A stretch of 64,000 bases of DNA, taken from NCBI RefSeq assembly GCF_030812215.1, contig NZ_JAUSSG010000008.1, positions 62,001 to 126,000 on the forward strand, written 5' to 3'. Made by a program: the position numbers and the translations under genes. The notes under the pieces were generated by a model, which saw nothing but the letters and a program-made list of their open reading frames with translations, was not told the origin of the DNA and did no database searches. The DNA is from Variovorax boronicumulans. Lineage in GTDB: Bacteria; Pseudomonadota; Gammaproteobacteria; Burkholderiales; Burkholderiaceae_C. Below, piece by piece: positions 7,825 through 15,248 of the stretch. Numbering within the stretch: the stretch's first letter is position 1; each line of letters begins with the position of its first letter.

Positions 7825-8286
7825 ATGGATCTGCGCAAACTCAAGACACTGATCGATCTGGTGTCCGAATCGAATATTTCCGAACTGGAAATCACCGAAA
7901 CCGAAGGCAAGGTTCGCATCGTCAAGGGCGGCGGCGCCGCTCCGGTGCAGTATGTGCAAACCCTCGCAGCACCGCCCGCTGCCGCCCCGGCAGCAGGTGC
8001 ACCTGCTGCCCCGGCCGCCGCAAGCGCCCCCGCGGTCGAGGCCGCTCCCGCCGGCCATGCGGTCAAGTCGCCCATGGTGGGCACGTTCTACCGTTCGTCC
8101 AGCCCGGGCGCCCCGGCCTTTGTCGAAGTCGGCAGCAAGGTGAATGAGGGCGACACGATCTGCATCATCGAAGCGATGAAGATCCTCAACGAAATCGAAG
8201 CCGACAAGTCCGGCACGATCACCCAGATCCTCGGCGAAAACGGGCAAGCGGTCGAATACGGCCAGCCGCTGTTCATCATCGAGTGA
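7825..8286 (+). CDS. accB: Acetyl-CoA carboxylase biotin carboxyl carrier protein
   Basis: BCCP subunit that carries biotin between the carboxylase and carboxyltransferase in malonyl-CoA formation for fatty acid synthesis. The 153-residue protein has an N-terminal DLRKLKTLIDLVSESNISELEI segment, an Ala/Pro-rich flexible linker at about residues 50-75, and a C-terminal biotinyl domain with the biotin-accepting EAMKILNE, Lys about residue 119. The stop codon is separated from accC by two bases, so the two form an operon. Hairpins lie upstream. Confidence 0.97.
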   Translation: MDLRKLKTLIDLVSESNISELEITETEGKVRIVKGGGAAPVQYVQTLAAPPAAAPAAGAPAAPAAASAPAVEAAPAGHAVKSPMVGTFYRSSSPGAPAFVEVGSKVNEGDTICIIEAMKILNEIEADKSGTITQILGENGQAVEYGQPLFIIE

Positions 8287-8288
8287 CC

Positions 8289-9638
8289 ATGTTCAAGAAG
8301 ATCCTGGTTGCCAACCGGGGGGAGATTGCCCTCCGGATTCAGCGCGCCTGCAGCGAGATGGGCATCAAGGCCGTGATGGTCTATTCCGAAGCCGATCGCG
8401 AGGCCAAGTACGTCAAGCTGGCGCAGGAAGCCGTGTGCATCGGCCCGGCGCCTTCGGGGCAGAGCTATCTCAACATGCCGGCCATCATCTCGGCGGCTGA
8501 AGTGACCGATGCCGAAGCCATCCACCCCGGCTACGGTTTCCTGAGCGAGAATGCCAACTTCGCCGAACGCGTGGAGCAGAGCGGCTTCCAGTTCATCGGT
8601 CCGACGCCCGAGAACATCCGCACGATGGGCGACAAGGTCTCGGCCAAGCAGGCCATGATCAAGGCCGGCGTGCCTTGCGTGCCCGGCTCCGAGGGCGAGC
8701 TCTCGGACGACGCCGCCACCAACAAGCGCATTGCCCGCGCGATCGGTTACCCGGTCATCATCAAGGCGGCGGGCGGCGGCGGTGGCCGCGGCATGCGCGT
8801 GGTGCACACCGAGGCGGCGCTGGTCAACGCGATCCAGATGACCAAGGCGGAGGCCGGCGCGGCCTTCAGCAATCCGGCCGTGTACATGGAGAAGTTTCTC
8901 CAGAACCCGCGCCACATCGAGATCCAGATCCTCGCCGACAAGCACAAGAACGCGGTCTACCTGGGCGAGCGCGACTGCTCCATGCAGCGCCGCCACCAGA
9001 AGGTGATCGAGGAATCGCCGGCCCCCGGCATTCCGCGCAAGCTGATCGAGAAGATCGGCGAGCGCTGCGCCACGGCCTGCAAGAAGATCGGCTATCGCGG
9101 CGCCGGCACCTTCGAGTTCCTTTATGAGAACGGCGAGTTTTACTTCATCGAGATGAACACGCGCGTGCAGGTGGAGCATCCGGTGACGGAGTTCACCACC
9201 GGCATCGACATCGTGAAGACGCAGATCATGGTGGCCGCCGGCGAGAAGCTGCCGTTCACCCAGCGCCAGATCGAGATGCGCGGCCACGCCATCGAGGTGC
9301 GCATCAACGCCGAAGATGCCTGGAAGTTCACGCCATCGCCGGGCCGCATCACGATGTGGCACCCACCGGGCGGCCCCGGTGTGCGCGTCGATTCGCACGC
9401 CTACACCAACTACTTCGTGCCCCCGAACTACGACTCGATGATCGGCAAGATCATCGTGTACGGCGACACGCGCGAGCAGGCCATGGCCCGCATGCGCACG
9501 GCGCTGAACGAGACCGTGATCGAAGGCATCCAGACCAACATCCCGCTGCACCGCGAGCTGATGGTCGACGCCAAGTTCATGAGCGGCGGCACGAACATCC
9601 ACTATCTTGAAGAGTGGCTCGCGGCGCACAAGCGCTGA
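8289..9638 (+). CDS. accC: Acetyl-CoA carboxylase, biotin carboxylase subunit
   Basis: ATP-dependent carboxylation of BCCP-bound biotin. The 449-residue protein begins with FKKILVANRGEIALRI, contains the glycine-rich ATP-grasp loop KAAGGGGGRGMR near residue 160, and EMNTRVQVEHPVTE near 290 with the catalytic Arg and Glu. ATG 8289 is preferred; a GTG two codons earlier at 8283 overlaps the accB stop. The family is usually about 450 residues. prmA begins 16 bases downstream. Confidence 0.97.
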   Translation: MFKKILVANRGEIALRIQRACSEMGIKAVMVYSEADREAKYVKLAQEAVCIGPAPSGQSYLNMPAIISAAEVTDAEAIHPGYGFLSENANFAERVEQSGFQFIGPTPENIRTMGDKVSAKQAMIKAGVPCVPGSEGELSDDAATNKRIARAIGYPVIIKAAGGGGGRGMRVVHTEAALVNAIQMTKAEAGAAFSNPAVYMEKFLQNPRHIEIQILADKHKNAVYLGERDCSMQRRHQKVIEESPAPGIPRKLIEKIGERCATACKKIGYRGAGTFEFLYENGEFYFIEMNTRVQVEHPVTEFTTGIDIVKTQIMVAAGEKLPFTQRQIEMRGHAIEVRINAEDAWKFTPSPGRITMWHPPGGPGVRVDSHAYTNYFVPPNYDSMIGKIIVYGDTREQAMARMRTALNETVIEGIQTNIPLHRELMVDAKFMSGGTNIHYLEEWLAAHKR

Positions 9639-9654
9639 TCCACGAGACGACGCC

Positions 9655-10545
9655 ATGTTCGAACTTCGCCTGATGGCACCGGAAGACCGGGTCGAAATGC
9701 TCAGCGACGCGCTCGATGCGCTCGATGCGCTGAGCGTGTCCGTCGAGGACGCCGATGCCCAGACCGATGCCGAGCAGGCGCTGTTCGGCGAACCCGGCAT
9801 GCCGCCACCCAAGGAGGGCTGGCAGCGCTCGCGCGTGATTGCACTCTTCGCCGAAGAGGCACTCGCGAACGAAGCCGCATCGCTGCTTGCACTGCAGGAC
9901 TTCTTCGAAGGCTGCACGGTACTCGGCGTGGCGAACGTGCCAGAGCAAGACTGGGTGCGGCTCACCCAATCGCAGTTCGCGCCGGTCGAGATCACGCCCG
10001 AGTTCTGGATCGTGCCGACCTGGCACGAGCCGCCCGAGCAGGCGAAGCAGGTCATCCGTCTCGACCCGGGCCTGGCCTTCGGCACCGGCACGCATCCCAC
10101 CACGCGCATGTGCCTGCGCTGGATCGCCAGACAGGGCGAGGGCGCCTTCGCCAAGCAGCGCGTGCTCGATTACGGCTGCGGCTCCGGCATCCTGGCGATC
10201 GGCGCGGCGAAGTTCGGCGCGCGCGACATCGATGCCGTCGACATCGACGAAGCCGCGGTCTCCTCGACCCGGCTCAATGCAGAAGCCAACGGCACCAGCC
10301 TGAACGCCGGTTTGCCTGACGCGGCCAAGGGCACCTACGACACGGTGCTCGCCAACATACTGGCCACGCCGCTCAGGTTGCTCGCGCCGCTGCTGCGCAG
10401 CCATGTGGCGCCGGGCGGATCGCTGGTGATGGCCGGCATCCTCGAGCGCCAGGCCGACGAGCTGAAAGAGGCCTACGCGCCATATGCGACCCTCGAGGTC
10501 AGCGACAGCGAGGACGGCTGGATCCTCATGACGGCACGCTGCTGA
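9655..10545 (+). CDS. prmA: Ribosomal protein L11 methyltransferase
   Basis: SAM-dependent methyltransferase that trimethylates ribosomal protein L11. The 296-residue protein has the PrmA substrate-side signature IRLDPGLAFGTGTHPTTRMCL near residue 140, the SAM-binding VLDYGCGSGILAIGAAKFGA near 170, and the catalytic-site NIL after VLAN near 235. ATG 9655 begins MFELRLMAPEDRVE, as usual for betaproteobacterial PrmA. accC-prmA adjacency is common in this group and supports an accBC-prmA transcript. Confidence 0.96.
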   Translation: MFELRLMAPEDRVEMLSDALDALDALSVSVEDADAQTDAEQALFGEPGMPPPKEGWQRSRVIALFAEEALANEAASLLALQDFFEGCTVLGVANVPEQDWVRLTQSQFAPVEITPEFWIVPTWHEPPEQAKQVIRLDPGLAFGTGTHPTTRMCLRWIARQGEGAFAKQRVLDYGCGSGILAIGAAKFGARDIDAVDIDEAAVSSTRLNAEANGTSLNAGLPDAAKGTYDTVLANILATPLRLLAPLLRSHVAPGGSLVMAGILERQADELKEAYAPYATLEVSDSEDGWILMTARC

Positions 10546-10618
10546 GCAGCGCGGCCGGGTTTTTGCACTGCCGCGCACCGTTCGCGTGGCGGGGGCCCAA
10601 CCCTACAATCGCCCGGTC

Positions 10619-12046
10619 ATGAGCCTCGTCACGCGTTGCCCCGCCTGTACCACCACCTTCAAGGTGGTGCGCGACCAGCTTCGCATCTCGGATGGTTGGG
10701 TGCGTTGCGGCCGCTGCAGCCATGTGTTCGATGCGACGCTCGACCTGCACGAATCATCCGATGGAGCGCCGGCCGGAGCGCCCCCCGCACCATCCCCGGC
10801 TGCCGCTTATTCGCCCTCGCTGGTCGAACCTTCCTCCGGGCACCAGGCCGATGCGCCGCCGGCAGCGGCGCAGGCCCCTTCCCAGGCTTCCGAAGACGCG
10901 GATTTCTTCGACGACGAGCCTGAGGCGCAGGCCCATGCCGAGGTGGCGCATCCGCCGCCCGCCCCGGAAGCCTTCGAGGCTGCGGAAGTGGCGGTCGCGC
11001 CGCAGCCCGAGCCGGCTCCGCCACCATCGCCACCCGCATCGCCCCCGCAATCCCCGGCGCTCTCGCTGCCCGTGCACGGCATCATCGCGGACGAGCCGTG
11101 GTCCGACCTGGATGTCAGCGAACCCACGTGGCGGCCACCGGCAAGCTCCCTGCCACCGTTCCCGAACATCGACCTGAATCTCGCGCCGCCGCCGCCATCG
11201 CCGCCTCCTCCGGTGCCGCCGCTGCCCGAACCTCGCATCAAGACGCATGGACTGGTCGAGCCTGCCATCGACGACGGCGCCGAAGAGAAGGAAGAAAAAG
11301 AGGAAGACCACGACCAGGTCCAGATGCAGAAAGCGCTGCGGCGTGCGCGCATCAAATCGGCCAAGATCGCGAGCGCCAACAAGTCGCGCGAGGCCAGGGC
11401 TGCGGCCAAGGCCGCGTCGTCATCCTCGTCGTCGGTGGTGCGGGAGGCGAGCGAGCCGGAGAGTCCCGCCTCGCTGCCGCCGATGTTCGCGGAGCGCGAA
11501 GAGGATCACCGTTTTTCCGACGACGAAGAGCACGACGTTCAAGCGCCCGGTTTCTGGCAGCGAAAGGGCGTGCGGCGACTGCTGGTCGTCCTGGCGGTGC
11601 TTGCCGTCCTGCTGCTCATCCTGCAGATCGTTCGCCATGAGCGCGACGGGATCGTCGCGCGCCAGCCCGGCCTGCGCCCCGCGCTGGCGGCGCTGTGCCA
11701 GTACACCGGCTGCGAGCTCTCGGCCCTGCGCCAGATCGGCGACATCATGATCGAGGGCGCGGCCTTCGCACGAGAGAAGAGCGGCGGCAACGACTACCGG
11801 CTGAGCTTCACCTTGCGCAACGCCGCCACGGTGCCGCTTGCGATGCCGGCTGTCGAGCTGTCGCTGCTCGACACGCAGGAGCGTGCGGTGGTGCGGCGCG
11901 TGCTGATGCCCGCGGACTACGGTGCGCCGTCGGTGCTCGCGGCGCGCGCCGAGCGCGCGGCCTCGTTGCCGCTGACCCTGTCGCCGACGGAGTCGGCCGC
12001 GCTGCCGCCCATCGCGGGCTACCGTGTGGAAGCTTTCTATCCCTAG
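10619..12046 (+). CDS. Zinc-ribbon and DUF3426 domain membrane protein
   Basis: About 475 residues. The N-terminus is an MJ0042-type zinc ribbon, with CPACTTTFKV at residues 6-15 and CGRCSHVF near 32-39. A long Pro/Ala/Glu-rich low-complexity region follows, with a highly charged EEKEEKEEDHD patch, then one transmembrane helix near residue 325 (RRLLVVLAVLAVLLLILQIV) and a C-terminal DUF3426 domain, presumably periplasmic. The function is unknown; the family commonly follows prmA in Burkholderiales. ATG 10619 places the zinc ribbon at the extreme N-terminus. Confidence 0.88.
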   Translation: MSLVTRCPACTTTFKVVRDQLRISDGWVRCGRCSHVFDATLDLHESSDGAPAGAPPAPSPAAAYSPSLVEPSSGHQADAPPAAAQAPSQASEDADFFDDEPEAQAHAEVAHPPPAPEAFEAAEVAVAPQPEPAPPPSPPASPPQSPALSLPVHGIIADEPWSDLDVSEPTWRPPASSLPPFPNIDLNLAPPPPSPPPPVPPLPEPRIKTHGLVEPAIDDGAEEKEEKEEDHDQVQMQKALRRARIKSAKIASANKSREARAAAKAASSSSSSVVREASEPESPASLPPMFAEREEDHRFSDDEEHDVQAPGFWQRKGVRRLLVVLAVLAVLLLILQIVRHERDGIVARQPGLRPALAALCQYTGCELSALRQIGDIMIEGAAFAREKSGGNDYRLSFTLRNAATVPLAMPAVELSLLDTQERAVVRRVLMPADYGAPSVLAARAERAASLPLTLSPTESAALPPIAGYRVEAFYP

Positions 12047-12109
12047 TCGCACGCCTGTGCGCGAGCGTCTTTCTCCCATCCATCTTCATCCAACGAAAAC
12101 GGTCCACCC

Positions 12110-13012
12110 ATGGCAGCAGTGATTTGCGGTTCCCTCGCGTTCGACACCATCATGACTTTCGAGGGACGGTTCGCCGATCAGATCCTTCCGGACCAGCTGC
12201 ACATCCTGAATGTGTCGTTCCTCGTGCCGGGCCTGCGTCGCGACTTCGGCGGCTGCGCTGGCAACATTGCCTACAGCCTCAACGCGCTGGGCGGCACGGC
12301 GCTGCCGATGGCCACGCTCGGCAGCGACGGCGCCGACTACCTGGAGCGCATGCAGACACTGGGCATCAGTACCGAGTTCGTGCGCCAACTCGACGACACC
12401 TTCACCGCCCAGGCGATGATCATGAACGACATCGACAACAACCAGATCACCGCGTTCCATCCCGGCGCGATGCAGCAGGCGCACATCACCAAGGTGGCTG
12501 CGCGCGAGGACATCAAGGTCGGCATCATCGCGCCCGATGGCCGCGATGCGATGCTGCAGCACGCGGAGCAGTTCGCCGCCGCCGGCATTCCGTTCGTGTT
12601 CGATCCGGGCCAGGGCCTGCCGATGTTCGACGGCGATGCGCTCAAGCATTTTGTCGATCTCGCGAGCTGGGTCGTGGTCAACGACTACGAAGGCAAGATG
12701 CTGTCGCAGCGCACCGGCTGGAGTCTGGCCGAGATCTCCAAGCGCGTGCGCGGGCTGGTGGTCACGCTGGCGGCCGAGGGCTGCGAAGTCTGGATCGATG
12801 GCGAGCGCGAGCACGTGCCGGGCGTGACGCCCACTGCCGTGATCGAGCCCACGGGTTGCGGCGACGCATGGCGCGGCGCGCTGCTGTTCGGCCTGGAAAA
12901 GGAATGGCCGCTCGCGCAATGCGCGGCGCTGGGCAACCGCATCGGCGCACTCAAGATCGCGCAGCGCGGTCCACAGAACTATCAAGTCGACCGGAAGGCG
13001 CTGGGCCTGTAA
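12110..13012 (+). CDS. PfkB-family carbohydrate / nucleoside kinase
   Basis: A 300-residue ribokinase-fold enzyme. Seen are the N-terminal ICGSLAFDTIM, the substrate-side FGGCAGNIAYSLNALGG near residue 45, and the second PfkB signature EPTGCGDAWRGALL near 247 with the catalytic Asp. The sequence type is commonly annotated as adenosine kinase or a general sugar kinase; the substrate cannot be fixed here. A terminator follows at 13044-13071. Confidence 0.88.
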   Translation: MAAVICGSLAFDTIMTFEGRFADQILPDQLHILNVSFLVPGLRRDFGGCAGNIAYSLNALGGTALPMATLGSDGADYLERMQTLGISTEFVRQLDDTFTAQAMIMNDIDNNQITAFHPGAMQQAHITKVAAREDIKVGIIAPDGRDAMLQHAEQFAAAGIPFVFDPGQGLPMFDGDALKHFVDLASWVVVNDYEGKMLSQRTGWSLAEISKRVRGLVVTLAAEGCEVWIDGEREHVPGVTPTAVIEPTGCGDAWRGALLFGLEKEWPLAQCAALGNRIGALKIAQRGPQNYQVDRKALGL

Positions 13013-13043
13013 GACGCCCCTCTTTCGAGCGCCCATAAAAAAA

Positions 13044-13071
13044 CCCGACACCGTGAGGTGCCGGGTTTTTT
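13044..13071. terminator. Bidirectional terminator between convergent genes
   Basis: A 9-bp stem with one mismatch (CCCGACACC at 13044-13052, GGTGCCGGG at 13057-13065) has A-rich sequence on its left and a T-run on its right, so it can end both the PfkB transcript and the minus-strand H1-like transcript. Confidence 0.85.
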
Positions 13072-13094
13072 GCCGTCAAGGGCGCTGAGAAAAC

Positions 13095-13625
13095 TCAGGG
13101 CTTGCTGGCCGTGGGGAACGGCCAAGCTGCCTGGGGATTCAGCGTCGTTTGCGCGGCAGGGGCAGGCGCTACAGCAGCCTTGGCGGGTGCCTTGGCAGCC
13201 TTCTTTGCAGCAGGCTTCTTGGCAGCAGCGGCAGGCTTGGCAGCGGGCTTTTTCGCGGCTTTCTTGGCCGCAGCCTTTTTCGCAGGAGCCTTCTTGGCGG
13301 CGGCCTTCTTTGCAGGGGCCTTCTTGGCAGCTGCCTTCTTGGCAGGAGCCTTCTTAGCCGCAGCCTTCTTGGCCGGCGCCTTCTTGGCAGCGGCCTTCTT
13401 CGCCGGAGCCTTCTTCGCAGCAGCCTTCTTGGCCGGTGCTGCCTTCTTCGCTGCTACCTTCTTGGCAGGAGCCTTCTTGGCGGCGACCTTCTTGGCAGCA
13501 ACCTTCTTGGCCGGAGCCTTCTTCGCTGCTACCTTCTTTGCCGGAGCCTTCTTGGCCGCGACCTTCTTTGCCGGAGCCTTCTTTGCAGCGGCTTTCTTAG
13601 CCGGCGCTTTCTTTGCAGTTGCCAT
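13095..13625 (-). CDS. Histone H1-like Lys/Ala/Pro repeat protein
   Basis: A 176-residue, extremely basic, low-complexity protein built from repeats of AAKKAPAKK and AAKKVAAKK over residues 4-150, ending in a non-repetitive tail with AQTTLNPQAAWPFPT. Such proteins resemble AlgP and eukaryotic H1 tails and are thought to bind DNA non-specifically as nucleoid proteins. The DNA is a tandem array of degenerate 15- and 18-base units, so length is likely to vary between strains. ATG 13625 is preceded on its strand by AAGGAGAAATAG. It lies downstream of nrdB on the same strand. Confidence 0.85.
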   Translation of the reverse strand: MATAKKAPAKKAAAKKAPAKKVAAKKAPAKKVAAKKAPAKKVAAKKVAAKKAPAKKVAAKKAAPAKKAAAKKAPAKKAAAKKAPAKKAAAKKAPAKKAAAKKAPAKKAAAKKAPAKKAAAKKAAKKPAAKPAAAAKKPAAKKAAKAPAKAAVAPAPAAQTTLNPQAAWPFPTASKP

Positions 13626-13821
13626 TTCTATTTCTCCTTGATCAAGTTGAAAAAATCAACCTATTGAAGCACTCCACGCACGTTGGGAGCGTGAAGCGAT
13701 TCATGGCGTTGGAATCTGAGCCCCAGCACCATGAACACCTGAGCCCTCGTCCATGCCGCGCTCTTCGGCGCGATCGGTGGCAAGGGCAATTCTTGAATTC
13801 ATTAATTCTTATCGGAAAGAT

Positions 13822-15069
13822 TCAATCCCAGGAGAGCGCACCACCCGACTGGTACTCGATCACGCGGGTTTCGAAAAAATTGCGCTCTTTCTTCAGGTCA
13901 ATCATTTCGCTCATCCAGGGGAACGGATTTTCTTCGTTCGGGAAGAGCGTTTCGAGGCCGATCTGCTGTGCACGCCGATTGGCGATGTACCGCAGGTAGC
14001 CCTTGAACATGGAGGCGTTCATGCCGAGCACGCCACGCGGCATGGTGTCTTCGGCGTATTTGTATTCGAGCTCGACGGCCTTCATGAAGAGGTCCTTGAT
14101 CTCGGCCTTGAACTCGGCGGTCCAGAGGCCAGGATTCTCGAGCTTGAGCTGGTTGATCAGGTCGATGCCGAAATTGCAGTGCATCGACTCGTCGCGCAGG
14201 ATGTACTGATACTGCTCGGCGGCACCGGTCATCTTGTTCTGGCGACCGAGCGCCAGGATCTGCGTGAAGCCGACATAGAAGAAGAGACCTTCCATCAAGC
14301 AGGCGAACACGATGAGCGACTTGAGCAGCGTCTGGTCGGTCTCGTGCGTGCCGGTCTTGAAGAACGGGTCGCTGATGGCGTCGATGAACGGGATCAGGAA
14401 CTGGTCCTTCTCGCGGATCGACGGCACTTCGTTGTAGGCGTTGAAGATCTCGCTCTCGTCCAGGCCGAGCGATTCGACGATGTACTGGTACGCGTGCGTG
14501 TGGATCGCTTCCTCGAAGGCCTGGCGCAGCAGGAACTGGCGGCACTCGGGGGCCGTGATGTGGCGGTAGGTGCCCAGCACGATGTTGTTGGCGGCCAGCG
14601 AGTCGGCGGTCACGAAGAAGCCGAGGTTGCGCTTGACGATGCGGCGCTCGTCTTCGGTCAGGCCGTTGGGGTCCTTCCACAACGCGATGTCGCGCGTCAT
14701 GTTCACTTCCTGCGGCATCCAGTGGTTGGCGCAGGTGGCGAGGTATTTTTCCCAAGCCCACTTGTACTTGAACGGCACCAGCTGATTGACATCGGTCTGG
14801 CCGTTGATGATGCGCTTGTCGGAAGCCTTGACGCGCTGGGTGGATTGGGTGGCGGCAGGCGTTGCTGCTGCGGCGACAACCGGACGAACTGCGGCGCCGT
14901 CATCGAGCGTGCGCAGCGTGGGTTGTGCAATCGACGAAGTCGGAGCGTCCACCGAACGGCCTGCGGGCAAGCCGCTGGTCGATGCGTTGTGGTGCTGCAA
15001 TCCTTGTTGCATATCCTTTGGTAAGGAGGGCTTGACTTCTTCGTCCCAGGTCAACATAGAAAAATCCAA
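13822..15069 (-). CDS. nrdB: Ribonucleoside-diphosphate reductase, beta subunit
   Basis: Class I R2 subunit that holds the di-iron/tyrosyl radical cofactor for dNTP synthesis. The 415-residue protein has an Ala/Thr/Pro-rich N-terminal extension of about 75 residues, then the ferritin-like domain. Iron ligands and radical tyrosine are seen in FEEAIHTHAYQY (Glu, His and Tyr in the class Ia arrangement), and RDESMHCNFG supplies further ligands. The C-terminus, GGALSWD, is the type that docks on NrdA. A second possible start lies four codons in. nrdA is 180 bases upstream on the same strand. Confidence 0.96.
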   Translation of the reverse strand: MDFSMLTWDEEVKPSLPKDMQQGLQHHNASTSGLPAGRSVDAPTSSIAQPTLRTLDDGAAVRPVVAAAATPAATQSTQRVKASDKRIINGQTDVNQLVPFKYKWAWEKYLATCANHWMPQEVNMTRDIALWKDPNGLTEDERRIVKRNLGFFVTADSLAANNIVLGTYRHITAPECRQFLLRQAFEEAIHTHAYQYIVESLGLDESEIFNAYNEVPSIREKDQFLIPFIDAISDPFFKTGTHETDQTLLKSLIVFACLMEGLFFYVGFTQILALGRQNKMTGAAEQYQYILRDESMHCNFGIDLINQLKLENPGLWTAEFKAEIKDLFMKAVELEYKYAEDTMPRGVLGMNASMFKGYLRYIANRRAQQIGLETLFPNEENPFPWMSEMIDLKKERNFFETRVIEYQSGGALSWD

Positions 15070-15089
15070 TGCTCAAATTATCGGAGTAA

Positions 15090-15121
15090 CGATGTGAGTT
15101 GCAAAGTGCTCGTTCACATCG
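15090..15121. repeat. Inverted repeat in the nrdA-nrdB spacer
   Basis: CGATGTGA at 15090-15097 and TCACATCG at 15114-15121 form a perfect 8-bp inverted repeat with a 16-base loop, just upstream of nrdB. It may be an intercistronic mRNA hairpin or an operator; it does not match the NrdR boxes seen before nrdA. Confidence 0.5.
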
Positions 15122-15248
15122 CGCTCCATTTATGTGGTTGTTATGTTGCTCGCATGCATCGCGCGATGTCAGTCAATGCCTTCATTGCTTGAACGTCGCG
15201 CGACTTTCGCATGCACCTCACTGACTCACTGTCGCGAGCATGGGCGTG

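Noticed and set aside
13095..13625. Possible CRISPR array or satellite DNA
   Set aside because: The short periodic repeats are codons of the Lys/Ala-rich H1-like protein; there are no unique spacers of constant length.
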